Source: Primulina eburnea (taxonomy: Eukaryota; Streptophyta; Magnoliopsida; Lamiales; Gesneriaceae). From it: a DNA stretch of 64,000 nucleotides. Each line of letters begins with the position of its first letter. The stretch's first letter is position 1. Of this stretch, positions 1-11,830 are shown piece by piece. The position numbers and the translations under genes were made by a program. The stretch lies in NCBI RefSeq assembly GCF_022965805.1, contig NC_133110.1:33010790-33074789 (forward strand), in the 5' to 3' direction. Under the pieces are notes generated by a model. That model did not search any database, was not told where the DNA came from, and saw only the letters and a list, made by a program, of their open reading frames with translations.

Positions 1-120
1 TGATTCGTCTAAACTTCAGCTGATTCGCTTAATTACAGGCTGATTCGTTTGGTTATTGGCTGATTCACCTAATTCTTGACTGATTCGTCAATTCTGCGGC
101 TGATTCGCCCAGACATTGAT
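1..120 (+). repeat. 20-bp tandem repeat, six copies
   Basis: Six consecutive 20-bp units each begin with tgattcg or tgattca and mostly end in gc. The seven-base head is almost invariant and the middle of the unit varies. The array may continue to the left of the window. It lies inside the gypsy LTR fragment. The complete gypsy LTRs further right show no such array at the matching position. Confidence 0.9.
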
Positions 121-758
121 ATATGAATTATATCGATGCCGTTTAGGGATTGATTCATTCCTATCGACTGAGATTCGATATAATTAACTATATCCAGACA
201 TCGGGATCCCTAGGTTAGAGTTGAGTCGAGTCTGAGACGACGTGTCGGTTGAGTTGAGTCTGATACGCCATGTTGATTTACATTGGTTATATCATTCATG
301 TTTATTGAATGCTTGATATTGATTTATGTTTCTGATATGAGACATGTTATGAATAATTCTTATATGCTTTCGTATATGATTTTGTATGATTGCATGTATA
401 CATTGTTTATACTGGGATATTTATATCTCACCGGAGTTATCCGGCTGTTGTCTTGTTTTGTATGTGTGCATGACAACAGGTGGGGCTGGATCATGGTCAA
501 GAAGAGGATGAGAGAAGATTAGATAGCGTGGAGATCCGGGCTTCGAAGCAACATAGGATTCAGCACTGATATGTAGTTGAACCTAGTTGAATTCTTGTAA
601 ATAACACAAGATTTGCATGTTCATGTTTAATATGTAATTTGAGTAAATTACATTACGTTTCCGCTTTGTATTTTAAAAAAAAATTTAGACCCTGTTTGAT
701 AATTGATTAATTAGTCCCAATCATGATTAAGAACTGGATTAGCGTCCGGGTCCCCACA
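1..758 (+). mobile_element. Ty3/gypsy LTR, 3' part (truncated by window start)
   Basis: The stretch ends in a sequence that is the reverse complement of the outer end of the complete gypsy LTRs at 30474 and 37167: the last bases read gcgtccgggtccccaca. A second block around 405-480 (accggagttatccggctgttg and the following caggtgggg) also matches those LTRs in reverse complement. It is therefore the terminal part of an LTR of the same or a sister family, lying in plus orientation. The body differs more, notably in the 20-bp tandem repeat at 1-120. Whether it is a solo LTR or the end of a whole element cannot be decided, because the left part is outside the window. A 79-codon frame inside it (283-522) is not considered a gene. 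Confidence 0.85.
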
Positions 759-840
759 ATTATTTAAACATATCTAATATTATATATACCATATTATTAC
801 CATAAAATTATACAAATACATATCTTTATTTTTTGGTACA

Positions 841-974
841 CCAACGGTCATAAATGGTAAAAAACGGCTAGTTTTTGCCCTATAAATATGATCTCACAAA
901 CACATTCAATCACTCCAACTTTCTCTTCTTCTCTAAAAATTATTCATCATCAAAATTTTCGAAGAAAAAAGAAG
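841..974 (+). promoter_or_regulatory. Promoter-like segment with TATA box
   Basis: A TATA box (tataaata, 881-888) follows the GC-containing stretch ccaacggtca and aacggctag. About 85 bp of CA/CT-rich, 5'UTR-like sequence follows, leading to an ATGGCT start at 975. The layout fits a plant pol II core promoter with transcription starting near 910-915. It sits where the 5' LTR of the following copia element would be expected. Its origin is unknown; similar leaders occur upstream of some plant DNA transposon genes, which is only a recollection. Confidence 0.45.
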
Positions 975-1130
975 ATGGCTTTCTCAAGGATATTTTTAAT
1001 TATTTTGGTTATCATACTCACGAGTCTTGTATTTATCGGAGAATATCCTCCTCGTGCGTTTTCTTTATTTTTACAAATACTTGTCCTTGTTGTTTATCCG
1101 TTACTTTGTATTGCAATATTTATTAACTAA
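975..1130 (+). CDS. Putative 51-aa hydrophobic micro-protein
   Basis: The frame opens at an ATG in good plant context (agaagATGGCT), about 90 bp after a TATA box, and runs 51 codons to TAA. It starts MAFSRIFLIILVII. Two hydrophobic stretches (about residues 5-20 and 31-49) are separated by a short polar turn containing EYPP, so it would be predicted to be membrane-inserted. I do not recognise the family. It ends about 30 bp before the gag start of the copia element. It could be a leader ORF of that element, a captured host or DNA-transposon first exon, or chance. Only the promoter-like context and start codon support it. Confidence 0.3.
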   Translation: MAFSRIFLIILVIILTSLVFIGEYPPRAFSLFLQILVLVVYPLLCIAIFIN

Positions 1131-1162
1131 TAAAATGCATCGTAATTTTTTTTAGTACCACC

Positions 1163-2298
1163 ATGTCAAATTTAACAAAGCTCGAATTTGTTGCGCTCGA
1201 CATCACGGGAAATAATTATATGCCATGGACTCTCGATGTAGAAATGCATCTTGAGTCATTGGGTCTAAGCGAGATTATTAAAGAAAATGGCATATGTACA
1301 TCACAAGAAAAGGCAAGAGCCATGATATTTTTGCGTCGACATCTCGACGAGGGATTAAAATGTGAATATCTGACTGAAAAAAATCCCATGGCTTTGTGGA
1401 AAGGATTGAAAGAAAGATTTGAACATATAAGGGAAGTTATACTTCCGACCGCCCGTGATGAATGGAATATGTTAAGATTCCAAGATTTTAAGAAAGTCAG
1501 TGATTATAATTCAGCGATGTATCGAATAATCTCGCAGCTAAAATTTTGTGGACATGAGGTCACAGAATCTGAGATGCTTGAAAAAACATTTTTCACGTTT
1601 CATGCATCAAATATTACTCTACAGCAACAATATAGAGTACGTGGATTTGCGAGATATTCTGAGCTCATCGCCTGTCTTCTTGTGACGGAAAAAAAAACGA
1701 GCTATTAATGAGAAATCATTAGTCCCGGCCCACTGGATCAACATCATTTCCAGAAGTAAATGCTGTAAGTAAAAATGAATTTAAACCTCGGAACCAAAAT
1801 CAAATTCAAAGACAAGATTTTGGTCGAGGTCGAGGTCGAGGTCGAGGTCGTGGACGTGGAATTGGCCGTGGTCGTGGTCGAGGCCGTGGTTTTGAAAACA
1901 ATAGAGATAGTTATTTTTATAACTCATCTCAAAAGAGCGTCCCAAACCATCCACAGAAAAGGCATCATGAGAATACAAGTGTTAATGAGAATCACTCAAA
2001 AAGATATGAAAGTTCTTGTTACAGATGTGGTACTCCAGGACATTGGTCCAAAGTTTGTCGAGCCCCTGAGCACCTTTGTAAACTTTATAAAGAATCATTA
2101 AAGGAGAAAGAAAAGGAGACCAACTTCACTGAACGCGGTGAGCGTTTGAGTGATTCAACTCATTTTGATGCTGGTGATTTTATGAATGATTTCTCTGGAA
2201 ATGATCAATATGTTGGTGGGATCGAAATGAACAATATTGATGCTGCAGATTTTCTCAACGATTTCTTTGAAAATGAACAATATAATGGTAGAATATAA
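1163..2298 (+). pseudogene. copia A gag (frameshifted)
   Basis: Gag would form the particle shell and bind the element RNA. The first frame (1163-1708) begins MSNLTKLEFVALDITGNNY, a DUF4219/UBN2-type copia gag. It shifts frame in an A-run near 1688-1697. In the new frame come a stop at about 1721, an RGRG-rich basic stretch (1820-1890), a CCHC zinc knuckle (CX2CX4HX4C, 2017-2058) and an acidic tail with a repeated DFLNDF-like motif. The frame closes at a TAA at 2296-2298. The start ATG has the context taccaccATG. Confidence 0.85.
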
Positions 2299-2424
2299 AT
2301 GTATAATAATTAATTTTTCATGTATTCATAGAATAATGTTTTATTGTATAATTATGATATGTGTTATATTTAAATATATATTGCCAGTAATTTATTTCAT
2401 TGCATATTTTTTTGAAGTTCAAAT

Positions 2425-3927
2425 ATGGAAAATGCTATGAGCAAAGCTGAAGTTTGCATACCCGATAGTGGTACAACGCACATTATCCTCCGAGATAAAA
2501 GATATTTCTTGGAACTAAAACCAACAAAATCAACGGTGAATACAATATCAGGTCCTGTAGACTTGATTAAAGGATGTGGTAAAGCACAATTTTTGTTATC
2601 TAATGCTACAAAATTTTTGATCAATGATGCTTTATATTCACCACAATCGAAAAGAAATTTGTTGAGTTTTAATGATATATATTCACATGGGTATGATACT
2701 CAAACAATGAATGAAAGGAATGAGAAATATATGTGTCTTATCACATATAAATCAGGAAAGAAATATGTGATTGAAAAACTACCAATGCTCCCTACTGGAT
2801 TGCATTATACACATATAAGTCTCATTGAATCAAACATGGTAGTTGATAATTCTTCGATATTAACCAATTGGCATGATCGATTGGGACATCCTGGTTCAAC
2901 AATGATGCGAAGAATTATAGAAAATACACATGGTCATCCACTGAAAGACCATAAGATCTTTCAGAATAATAAGTTTCAATGTAAAGCATGTTCTCTTGGA
3001 AAACTTATTATAAGACCATCACCAGTCAAAATCCAAACTGAATCACCAATGTTTCTTGAACGTATTCAGGGTGATATTTGTGGACCAATCCATCCACCAT
3101 GTGGACCATTCAGATAATTTATGGTATTGATTGATGCCTCCAGCAGATGGTCACATGTATGTTTATTGTCAACTCGAAATGTTGCATTTGCAAGATTACT
3201 TGCTCAAATAATAAAATTGAGGAATCAGTTTCCCGATTATACAATCAAGAAAATTAGACTTGATAATGCTGGTGAATTTACTTCCCAGACTTTCAATGAT
3301 TATTGTATGTCTATGGGAATCATTGTTGAGCATCATGTTGCTCATGTACATACACAGAATGGATTGGCTGAATCATTGATTAAACGTCTGCAAATGATTG
3401 CTAGACCAATGATTATGAAAACAAAGCTCCTTATTTCTATATGGGGACATGCAATTTTATATGCTGCTTCATTAATTCGCATCAGACCAAGTGCATATCA
3501 TAAATACTCCCCATTACAGCTTGCATTTGGTAAAAAACCAGACATTTCTCATCTGAGAATTTTTGGATGTATGGTGTATGTGCCTATTGCACCACCACAA
3601 CGAAAAAAAATGGGACCTCAAAGAAAGGTTGGAATTTATATCGGTTATGATAGTCCATCAATCATTCGATATCTTGAACCTCAAACAGGCGACGTGTTCA
3701 CAGCACGTTTTGCTGATTGTCATTTTAATGAGGAAATCTTCTCAATGTTAGGGGGAGAACAAAAACATACCGAAAAAGAAATTACATGGTATGTATCATC
3801 ATTGTTACATCTGGATCCAAGAACAAAACAATGTGAAAAAGATGTACAACAAATTGTACACTTGCAAAGAATAGCAAATCAAATACCAGATGCATTTGCA
3901 GACACAAAAGGGGTAACTAAATCATAG
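2425..3927 (+). pseudogene. copia A protease-integrase part of pol (nonsense codons)
   Basis: The frame opens MENAMSKAEVCIPDSGTTH; DSGTTH is the aspartic protease active-site motif. A GAG-pre-integrase zinc region follows (WHDRLGHPG, then CKACSLGK). A TAA at 3115-3117 replaces a tyrosine codon that is intact in the copy at 62256-63221. The integrase core continues at 3121, with the catalytic acids visible in VLIDASSRW, IRLDNAGEF and HTQNGLAES. A second nonsense codon (TAG, 3925-3927) again replaces a tyrosine. Upstream, 2299-2424 is an AT-rich spacer between gag and pol. Confidence 0.9.
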
Positions 3928-3975
3928 ATACATGCTGCAAATGCCCCTGCTCGAATTGAAATTCCAAAGAAACAA

Positions 3976-5934
3976 ATGGAAGATACTCATGATGTCATTA
4001 AACGCCTGAAGCGTGGAAGGCCAGTCGGTTCCAAGGATAAAAATCCTCGAAAAAGAAAATTCATAGAGAAACACGATGATCACAAATTAAAGAATGATGT
4101 TTCTGAAGAAACACATGATGATCACAAAATAGAGAATGGTGTTCCTGGAGAAACATATGATGATGAAAATGTTCTGTCAGAACCACAAACTGACGAGAAT
4201 CATGAAATCTCTATCAATTACATTAATACTGGAAAAATATGGAACCGAAAAGATATAGATGAAATTGATGATATATTTTCTTATAATGTGGCAATCGACA
4301 TCATAAATGATAACGAACATCATGAACCAAAATCTTTTGGTGAATGTAAAAATCGGCAGCATTGGATAAAATGGAAAGATGCCATCCAGGTTGAATTAGA
4401 TTCGCTAAATATACGTAATGTTTTTGGACCTATAGTACTTACACCTGAAGGTGTAAAACCTGTTGGATACAAATGGGTTTTTATTCGAAAGCGAAATGAG
4501 AAAAATGAAATAGTAAGATATAAAGCTCGACTTGTTGCACAAGGTTTTTCTCAAATGCCTGGAATTGATTATGAAGAAACGTATTCTCCTGTGATGGATG
4601 CAATTACGTTTCGGTATTTGATTAGCCTGGCGGTATCTGAAAATTTAGAAATGCGTCTTATGGATGTTGTTACAGCTTACTTATATGGATCACTTGATAG
4701 TAATATATATATGAAAATCCCTGAAGGATTTAAGATGCCTGAAGCACAAAGTTCAAAACCCAGGGAATGTTATTCTGTGAAATTACAAAGATCATTATAT
4801 GTGTTAAAGCAATCAGGTCGAATGTGATATAATCGACTAAGTGATCACTTGATGAAAAAGGGATATGTAAATAATTCAATATGCCCTTATGTTTTCATTA
4901 AGAAAACAACATCCGGATGCATAATTATTGATGTATATGTTGATGATTTAAACATCATTGGAACGAATAAGGAAATTCAAGAAGTTGTGTCATACTTGAA
5001 GGAAGAATTTGAAATGAAGGATCTTGGAAAAACCAAGTATTGTCTTGGTTTACAAATTGAACAAAAAGAATGTGGAATGTTTGTTCACCAGACAAATTAT
5101 ACAGAAAAGATCCTTAAATGTTTTAATATGGATAAAGCAAATCCTTTAAGTACTCCAATGGTTGTTAGATCATTAAACATAGAAAAGGATCCATTCCGTC
5201 CATGTGAAGATGATGAAGATATTCTTGGTCCAGAAGTACCATATCTAAGTGTCATTGGTGCCCTTATGTACCTTACAAATTGTACAAGGCATGATATATC
5301 TTTTGCCGTGAATCTGTTGGCAAGATTTAGCACATATCCAACAAAGAGACACTGGAACGGAATTAAACATATATTCCGTTATCTACGAGGAACGACAGAT
5401 TTGGGACTTTTGTATTCAAAAGATGCTAGTCCAAGTATAATTGGTTATGCTGATGCTGAATACTTATCTGATCCACACAAGGCACGTTCCCAAACTGGAT
5501 ATGTATTTACTCGTGGAGGCACTGCAATATCTTGGCGTTCACATAAACAAACGCTTGTAACAACTTCATCAAATCATGCCGAGATTATTGCACTACATGA
5601 AGCAAGTCGTGAATGTGTGTGGTTAAAATCAATGACCCAACATATCCAAATCTCATGCGGATTATCATTCGACGAGAAGCCTGTGATACTATATGAAGAT
5701 AATGCTGCATGTGCTGCTCAAATGAAAGAGGGATACATAAAAAGCGACAGAACTAAACATATTCCTCCTAAGTTCTTCGCATTCACCAAGGAGCTAGAGA
5801 AGAATAAATATATTGATGTTCGTCACATTCAATCAAGTGAAAACTCATCAGATCTCTTCACAAAGGCACTACCTACGACAATATTCAGAAAGCACATATA
5901 TAATATTGGGATGCGCAATCTACGAAATTTGTGA
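3976..5934 (+). pseudogene. copia A reverse transcriptase-RNase H part of pol (nonsense codon)
   Basis: A basic linker with an AT-hook-like RGRPVGSKD is followed by the copia reverse transcriptase (YKWVFIRKRN, RLVAQGFSQ, YEETYSPVMDAITFR). A TGA at 4825-4827 replaces a tryptophan codon. The next frame (4849-5934) has the catalytic YVDDLNIIGT and then RNase H (GYADAEYLSDP, SSNHAEIIALHEASRE, YEDNAACAAQ, RTKHIPPKFF). The stretch reads NIYMKIPEGFK at 4703-4730 and holds a short (AT)5 run, the site expanded in the other copia copies. Confidence 0.9.
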
Positions 5935-6085
5935 AGAATTGTTCATGTCAACATCAGGGGGAGTTTACGTGACTGCACTCTTTTTCCCTTACTATGGTTT
6001 TTATCCCAATGGGTTTTTCCTAGTAAGGTTTTTAACGAGGCAGTATAAAAACATGTAATGAAGACAAACATTATGATCATCATCA

Positions 6086-6378
6086 CAAGGGGGAGTGTTG
6101 AAAAATATATTTAAAATGTGTGTATTGAATATTTGAATGTTGAATATTTGAATGTTGAAAATAAGAGTTGTAAATATTGAAAATTAGTGTGTGATGATAT
6201 AGGTAATAATGTATTTTATTTTTGGATTATTTGTAAAGATTTCCTATAAATAGATCTCTCATTTGTGAAGAAAATCACAATTGAGTAGAGAGAAAAATAT
6301 TATAAAGTGTGTAGTTTGGTAAATTTTGAGAGTTTGAGATTTTTACTTTTTACCATAAATTTTTACTTTTTCACAACA
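6086..6378 (+). repeat. copia A polypurine tract and 3' LTR
   Basis: The purine tract aaggggga(g) sits at 6088-6095. The LTR starts tgttgaaaaatat at 6096 and ends ctttttcacaaca at 6378, giving the TG...CA ends expected for a copia LTR, 283 bp. A TATA box (tataaata, 6245-6252) lies within it. The copy at 59753-60029 has the same ends in reverse complement. Confidence 0.88.
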
Positions 6379-6782
6379 CAAACTAAAATATAAAAGATAA
6401 TATTTTAATTCAAACTTTTGACTATTAATTATCTTTAGTTGGCAGCATTTATTGATAACGATGATTATCGTTGGTCCAACACAAGATATAAGTAAAAAAA
6501 TGTTTATGGCAATAATTATTGTCATTGAATCCAACCTTCATGGGAGCTACAACTTTTAAATGCGTTTTTGGAGAACTATTTCTACTTCAAATTCTAGTTA
6601 GCACTTCATGCCAGTAGCATTATTGTAGATATCGTGATGTATTTATGTTTCCATGTTGGGTTTTCACAAACTTGTTTTCTTGAAGCCAACATAGCTTCCT
6701 GGATTCTTCATTTTCTCTGCCTCAGAAATATTTTGAAGGAGGAAAAATGCAAAGAAGACAGTTGAACTACACAAGAGAAATA
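6379..6782. other. 3' flank of GDPD, no gene seen
   Basis: AT-rich sequence between the copia 3' LTR and the stop codon of the minus-strand GDPD gene; it should hold the GDPD 3'UTR. No coding region is supported. Confidence 0.6.
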
Positions 6783-9700
6783 CTAATGTTTGAAATTTGT
6801 GATCATGGATACTATCTTATCTAGTAATTTATAAGCGTCTTCCTCGTCAGATGGGAATGGGGAAGTCCACTCCTGATACTGATGGAGACTGCCAGTGAAA
6901 TCTGTAAAGAGTCCATCAACACCAATCGTGTGCATCCAATACTTGTATTCGTTATACGGATCTTCACTAAAGTTGAAGTGCAGAAACTGGTTCTCGTTCC
7001 GGAATGTGTAGGGGTGCACCTGTTATCAAAACACCATTTCAAGACGAGCTTCTGATTATTGACATGTTCGTCGAGATTGTTAGTAAAGTAACATCGCTTA
7101 AAATGAAATGTTTTTGAACGCACGACACAATCTTTGAGTTTAGACATGTCTGTAAGGAATACCCGGAATTTGTGTTGCTTGGATTGATTTTTACTGGCAA
7201 AAACGAGTTTGTACCTGAAGATTATGAGCATGTGCCCTAGCTACAAGATCGGTGGGTGTTTGGAGATAATTATTGGATGCTGTAACAAGGGTATCCTTCC
7301 AAGGTCCAATTCCCACAACATATTCTTTGATAAAGTCGAGATATTTATCTGAAGTGATCTCCCAAAATGACTGTCACAACATTCTAGCATTAGATTGAGA
7401 ATATATACAGAGAACAAAAATTTCGAGTTCATACAACAAAGGTTTTTGGGTTGTGAGTGAAGACAACTTCATAAGTAACATATACGAAAACTAATCTGAC
7501 AAGCATAGTAAATATCATGCAATTGTGAACAAGAAAAACTAGTTGGTACCGCTATAGTCAAGATGGCCTATAGCCTATCAGATAGAAAATCTACTCGAGG
7601 GGTTTTTTCTCGAATTTTATAGCCTACAATGGGATCGGATGATCATTAAAAATTAAAACACTTTCTATTTCATGTTTTGGCTTTTGGAAAGAATTTGTGC
7701 GTAACTTTAATAATAGCCATAAATACCCCAAAAAAGATATGAACTTGTTAATATCCGGTCAGATGTAAAAAGGATGAAGTGAAAAGTATAGACCTGATTT
7801 GTATCCTGAGTAGGCATCGTTGTATCATCAATTAGAAAAATCTTGGGCACATCAGTCAGGTTAGATATATAGGTAAGAGATGTGGGTGCAAACGACTGAA
7901 CAAAAACAGGCTGTCTCAACCATTGCTTTGACAAATAGGATCCCTTGTATCCGTACTTCTTGAGTGTCTCGACAAATTTGTCCTCAAATTTCTTTCCACC
8001 TGACCATTTTACCTGCCCAAACAAGATATGTAAACATCGTATGAGATGACATATTTTAAGACAAATCAGTCACATTTTACGGTTTGCATCTGTTGCTCTA
8101 AGTAAGACAGGGTTGTGATAAGAAGAAAAGAAGGAACTCACATGTTGATTGATAAATACTGGATTTTTCATCTCGGGATATATTCCAACAACTCGTGGTG
8201 CATCAAGAGCGATTGAAATAAACTCTTCAAAAGTGATTATAGGAAATTGACCTGCAAAGTGATATGAAACAAATTGCTGGTGTTAGATTTTTTGTTTTGG
8301 ACATTGCGTGTTTAATATTTATTTTCATATAAGTTTACCACAACTTTGGGACTAACCATTATATTGCTGATCCCGAAAATGGTACCTCTGCTTCACTCGC
8401 AACGATTTTAACTCTTTTATGGTGAAATCAACTGAACATCATAACAGCAGATTTTAAAATGTTTAACTACAAAAAATAAGCAACAATCATTGTACTGTGA
8501 CATGGATGAATTATGGCAAACGAGCATAGATCACACCTTAAGGTTACGGTTCACCTTGATCAGATGCATTAAATGTGAAGATAGCAATGCTAGAAAAATA
8601 TTTCCAGTTCTGATAGTGTTCTAACCTGTGAAATAGCCGGTAATATTATCCCCTTGAACCTCATAAGTCCTCTTTCGATCAGAGAATTCCTTGTGCATAG
8701 CTATATCAGTTGTATCATCAAGGTTTACATCATGGAAGCATATAAGAACACCATCTTTCGAAGACAGAATATCAGACTCTATGAAATCAGCACCTTCTTC
8801 AATGGCTCGCTGCAAGTTTATCATACATGTATCGAATATGAAGGTGGCATGTAGAAAATATAGCTAATCAATCCAACATCAATCAAAATTTCGCATTAGG
8901 ATTGGCCTGTTGAACGAACAATATTAGCTTTGAACTGGCCATATTCAAGTCTCTGTAATAATTCAAAAGGTATTAACTACTACTGAGCCGTGATATCAAG
9001 CATGACACATTTGAGAATGGAGATCATGATGTTAATATTTCATGGAAGTAACTGAATTAATTTATTACTGATAACTAGGAGGAACTTTAGTAAGATGTGT
9101 TGGACAGCGCACATACATTATGGAAGGTACAGGAGAATATACCATGTAAGCAGCAGCTGTTTCTTCGGGAATTTCTCCATTCGAACCACGATGTGCAATG
9201 TTATATGGACGAAATGTTTGAAGCGGCTGTCTGTTTCTGTCATTTCTTCTGCCCGGGAGAGGGTAAAGTGCTCTTGCCGAGCACCCAACAATTAATAGAA
9301 GAAAAAAGAAAGGGGCATGACCTGCAAAGCAATGCAAGGACATGTAAAACTGAGCTCTGGGAACATAAGTATGAGGCGCTCATTTATTTTTCTATTTTTT
9401 TGTTGTAGTGAAAAAAGGAAACTTTTACATAAGCATCAGCTTGAGCCTTGAAGAACACTATTATAATACATTAACTCTTAGTACATGAAATAAAATTAAC
9501 AACTGATAGAGACAAGCATTTTACAGAATTAAATGACACAACACAGAATTTAATCTAAATTTAAAATAAAGAGATTTGCAGATTCCTACTACGTAATGTT
9601 GTAGAGGAGAAAACCACATCAACAATAGCCACCAGATAAGCTAATTGAAGCGTGTAAAAAATCTTTACATTCCTTCTGTTTTGTCGAGGTAGGGAAGTAG

Positions 9701-10454
9701 AACTCACAAGGAGAAAGCCACATCAACAATACTACAATAGCCATCAGATAAACTAATTCGAGCACGTAAAATCTTTTCAGACTATATTGTCCTTCTGAGG
9801 CCGTTTCTATCATAAACACAACAAATATGCACCAGCGGGCAATTTTTCGTTAAAATTTTCAATCTACAGCTTCTAGATTTCGTTCCACTATTCACAGCCC
9901 ACAGTTCCTACTTTTCTTGTGCAGTACCTTATTACTTATGCAGTGCACAAGCCCGTCATCTTGCTCATCATGAAAAATGCACTACTGGTCTCAAACTTAA
10001 CAAGCATGAGCAACAAGTCACAGACCACAAAGCACAAGACTTTTAACATCCAAACCGCCTGCCATCAACAAAATCCGAATACAAAAACCAGATTGATTTG
10101 ATCGAATGCATGATGCCATAGTAGCTCAAGTTGCTCCGATTTTATGAATCATCAAATGTTATCTGATTTCCCAGCAAAATTTTAAACACAAAAATGTCCG
10201 AACATAACTCAGTACAAACATTGCCGACACAAAATAAAATTCATGAAAATCCCACAAATCCCAGCTCACCAAAACTTTAAAAGTTCGACAAATTCCAGAA
10301 AACTGCAAAATACGTGACATGTAAACGGGAGCAAAAGCTGTGTCTTTAAATAAACGGAATCAGGAAATTGTCATAATCTCTCTGTACGATCACATGAAAA
10401 CATTAAGCAAATTTAAAGAAATGCCGAAAACGGATACTCACAGAACGAACCCAT
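6783..10454 (-). CDS. GDPD6: Glycerophosphodiester phosphodiesterase, secreted (GDPD5/6-like)
   Basis: Predicted to hydrolyse glycerophosphodiesters to glycerol-3-phosphate and an alcohol, outside the cytosol. Exons on the minus strand: 10454-10442, 9321-9143, 8809-8626, 8431-8357, 8251-8142, 8012-7794, 7370-7215 and 7019-6783. All junctions are GT-AG and all phases agree, giving 390 aa. The 13-nt first exon (MGSF plus one base, donor gtgagt) gives a signal peptide of about 22 residues ending CSARA. Catalytic features: HRGSNGEIPEE (His48) and ESDILSSKDG...CFHD (Glu75, Asp77, His90). The C-terminus holds VHPYTFRNE and GVDGLFTDFTGS. An alternative ATG at 9343 without the first exon would give 393 aa. 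All key residues are present and no stop interrupts the exons. The symbol follows the likely Arabidopsis relative and could equally be GDPD5. Confidence 0.92.
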
Positions 10455-11830
10455 TGGCTCTGATGCTGATCCCGTTTTCCTTCTCCCCTATTCGGATGCT
10501 CTTTAATTACAAATTTTGATTCAAATGGCACTTTGTTTCTTCATTATTAAATATGATTATCCTCGCGAAGGCGGATTCTATGCCTTGGATATACATAAAC
10601 TGTGCGAATATTCCAACGATCGAAGGAGAGAGCATGCAAGAGATGACAGATGAATATAAACCGTCGATTCAGGAGGTACACATGGATTGGAGGGCTTTGA
10701 TTGTTCTTGTGGTCCACCTTTTTGTGTTGGTTTGACTCCTGAGTCCTGCCATAGGAGCACAATTCTATTTCTTGGTGAATGGATAATCATTATATTTTAT
10801 AATTTTTATTTGTCATCTTTTTTTCATCAGTTCTAAATATATAAAATTCGTTAATTTTTTTTTATAATTCGTGTGAAAATATATCTTTTTCATCGGTTGT
10901 AAATATATAAAATTAGTTAACGAATTTAAAACACATATAGACCCGCAAATATTGAACAGAGGAGTATTTATTATATGCTGTTTTTGGGTCAACTCCCGAT
11001 GAATATTTCCATTAACGTACTGGAATTTTAAAATTCCAGACTAAAACATTCCCCCGATTACTCTAACCACCACAATATTCATTGAAATAGTTCATCAATT
11101 GAATCATCAAAATGGCAAGTGGTCTAACTATATCTGGACTCTTGTTACGAGAAAAGACCCTCAAGATTCATTAAAAACAGGTTTCCTATATTTACAAATT
11201 AAAATAATCGAAGATAAAGGGTTTGCTATGTGAGGATCGTTTCGATGGCACGGGACCATCGACTTTGGACCAATAATGGTTGAAGCAGTAGAAAGTGAGG
11301 GAACCCAAACATCTTATATTATGACTTTCTCCCACCATGGCAGATAAAGTTGACATACATACACACATACAATATACATACATGTGTGTGTGTGCGCGTG
11401 CGTATATAGAGGCGGAATCCTGTGTGTAAGGATGATTTTTTTTCTCCAGGGCAATGTTGAACAAATAAAGTACTCAAAAAACAACAATTGAGGTCCACAG
11501 AACTTATATTGGCTCTTTACCCTTGCGCCGATGATAGAAAATGGGACAACCGAGAGGAAAGGGTGCTGAACAAGGAATTCACTTAAATTGAACCCTTCTC
11601 AAAACTTACGCACGCACAACAAATATTCTCTGTTAGTTGACAAAGTGCATGCATATCGAGAAAATAAAACTCCAAAGTTCTTCACTGAAGTTAAACTAAA
11701 TGTAAAACTCATTTCATGAACAGCTGGTCTACAAAAACATTGATTTGGAATAATTCATGGAAAGTCAAAGCAGAGCACAAAAACGAGCCCCACACTGAAA
11801 TGGCTAGGCACTTGGTAGTGCAGTTCATTT
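10455..11830. other. GDPD upstream region and TOM5 3' flank, no gene seen
   Basis: The part next to 10455 should contain the GDPD 5'UTR and promoter, and the part near 11830 the TOM5 3'UTR. Short frames on both strands at 10547-10790 look like nothing known and overlap each other. A CA/TG-rich run lies near 11360-11400. Confidence 0.5.

Larger units (their letters stand above)
1163..6378 (+). mobile_element. Ty1/copia retrotransposon A, 5' LTR missing
   Basis: Order of domains is gag with CCHC knuckle, protease, integrase, reverse transcriptase and RNase H, which is the copia order. A polypurine tract and a 283-bp 3' LTR (6096-6378) follow. No copy of that LTR is found upstream of gag; the 759-1162 stretch is unrelated to it. 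A closely related copy in opposite orientation lies at 59753-64000. The coding region is broken by at least one frameshift and several nonsense codons, so the copy is non-autonomous. The element ends about 400 bp downstream of the stop codon of the minus-strand GDPD gene. Confidence 0.9.

Noticed and set aside
283..522. 79-codon plus-strand frame
   Set aside because: Lies in the gypsy LTR fragment and is matched by the same peptide motif read from the other LTRs; a translation of LTR sequence.
7241..7432. Minus-strand frame overlapping GDPD exon 7370-7215
   Set aside because: Wrong frame; the GDPD exon with correct splice sites explains the sequence.
10547..10790. Overlapping 60-71 codon frames on both strands
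   Set aside because: No recognisable motif, overlapping in antisense, next to the GDPD promoter; not supported.
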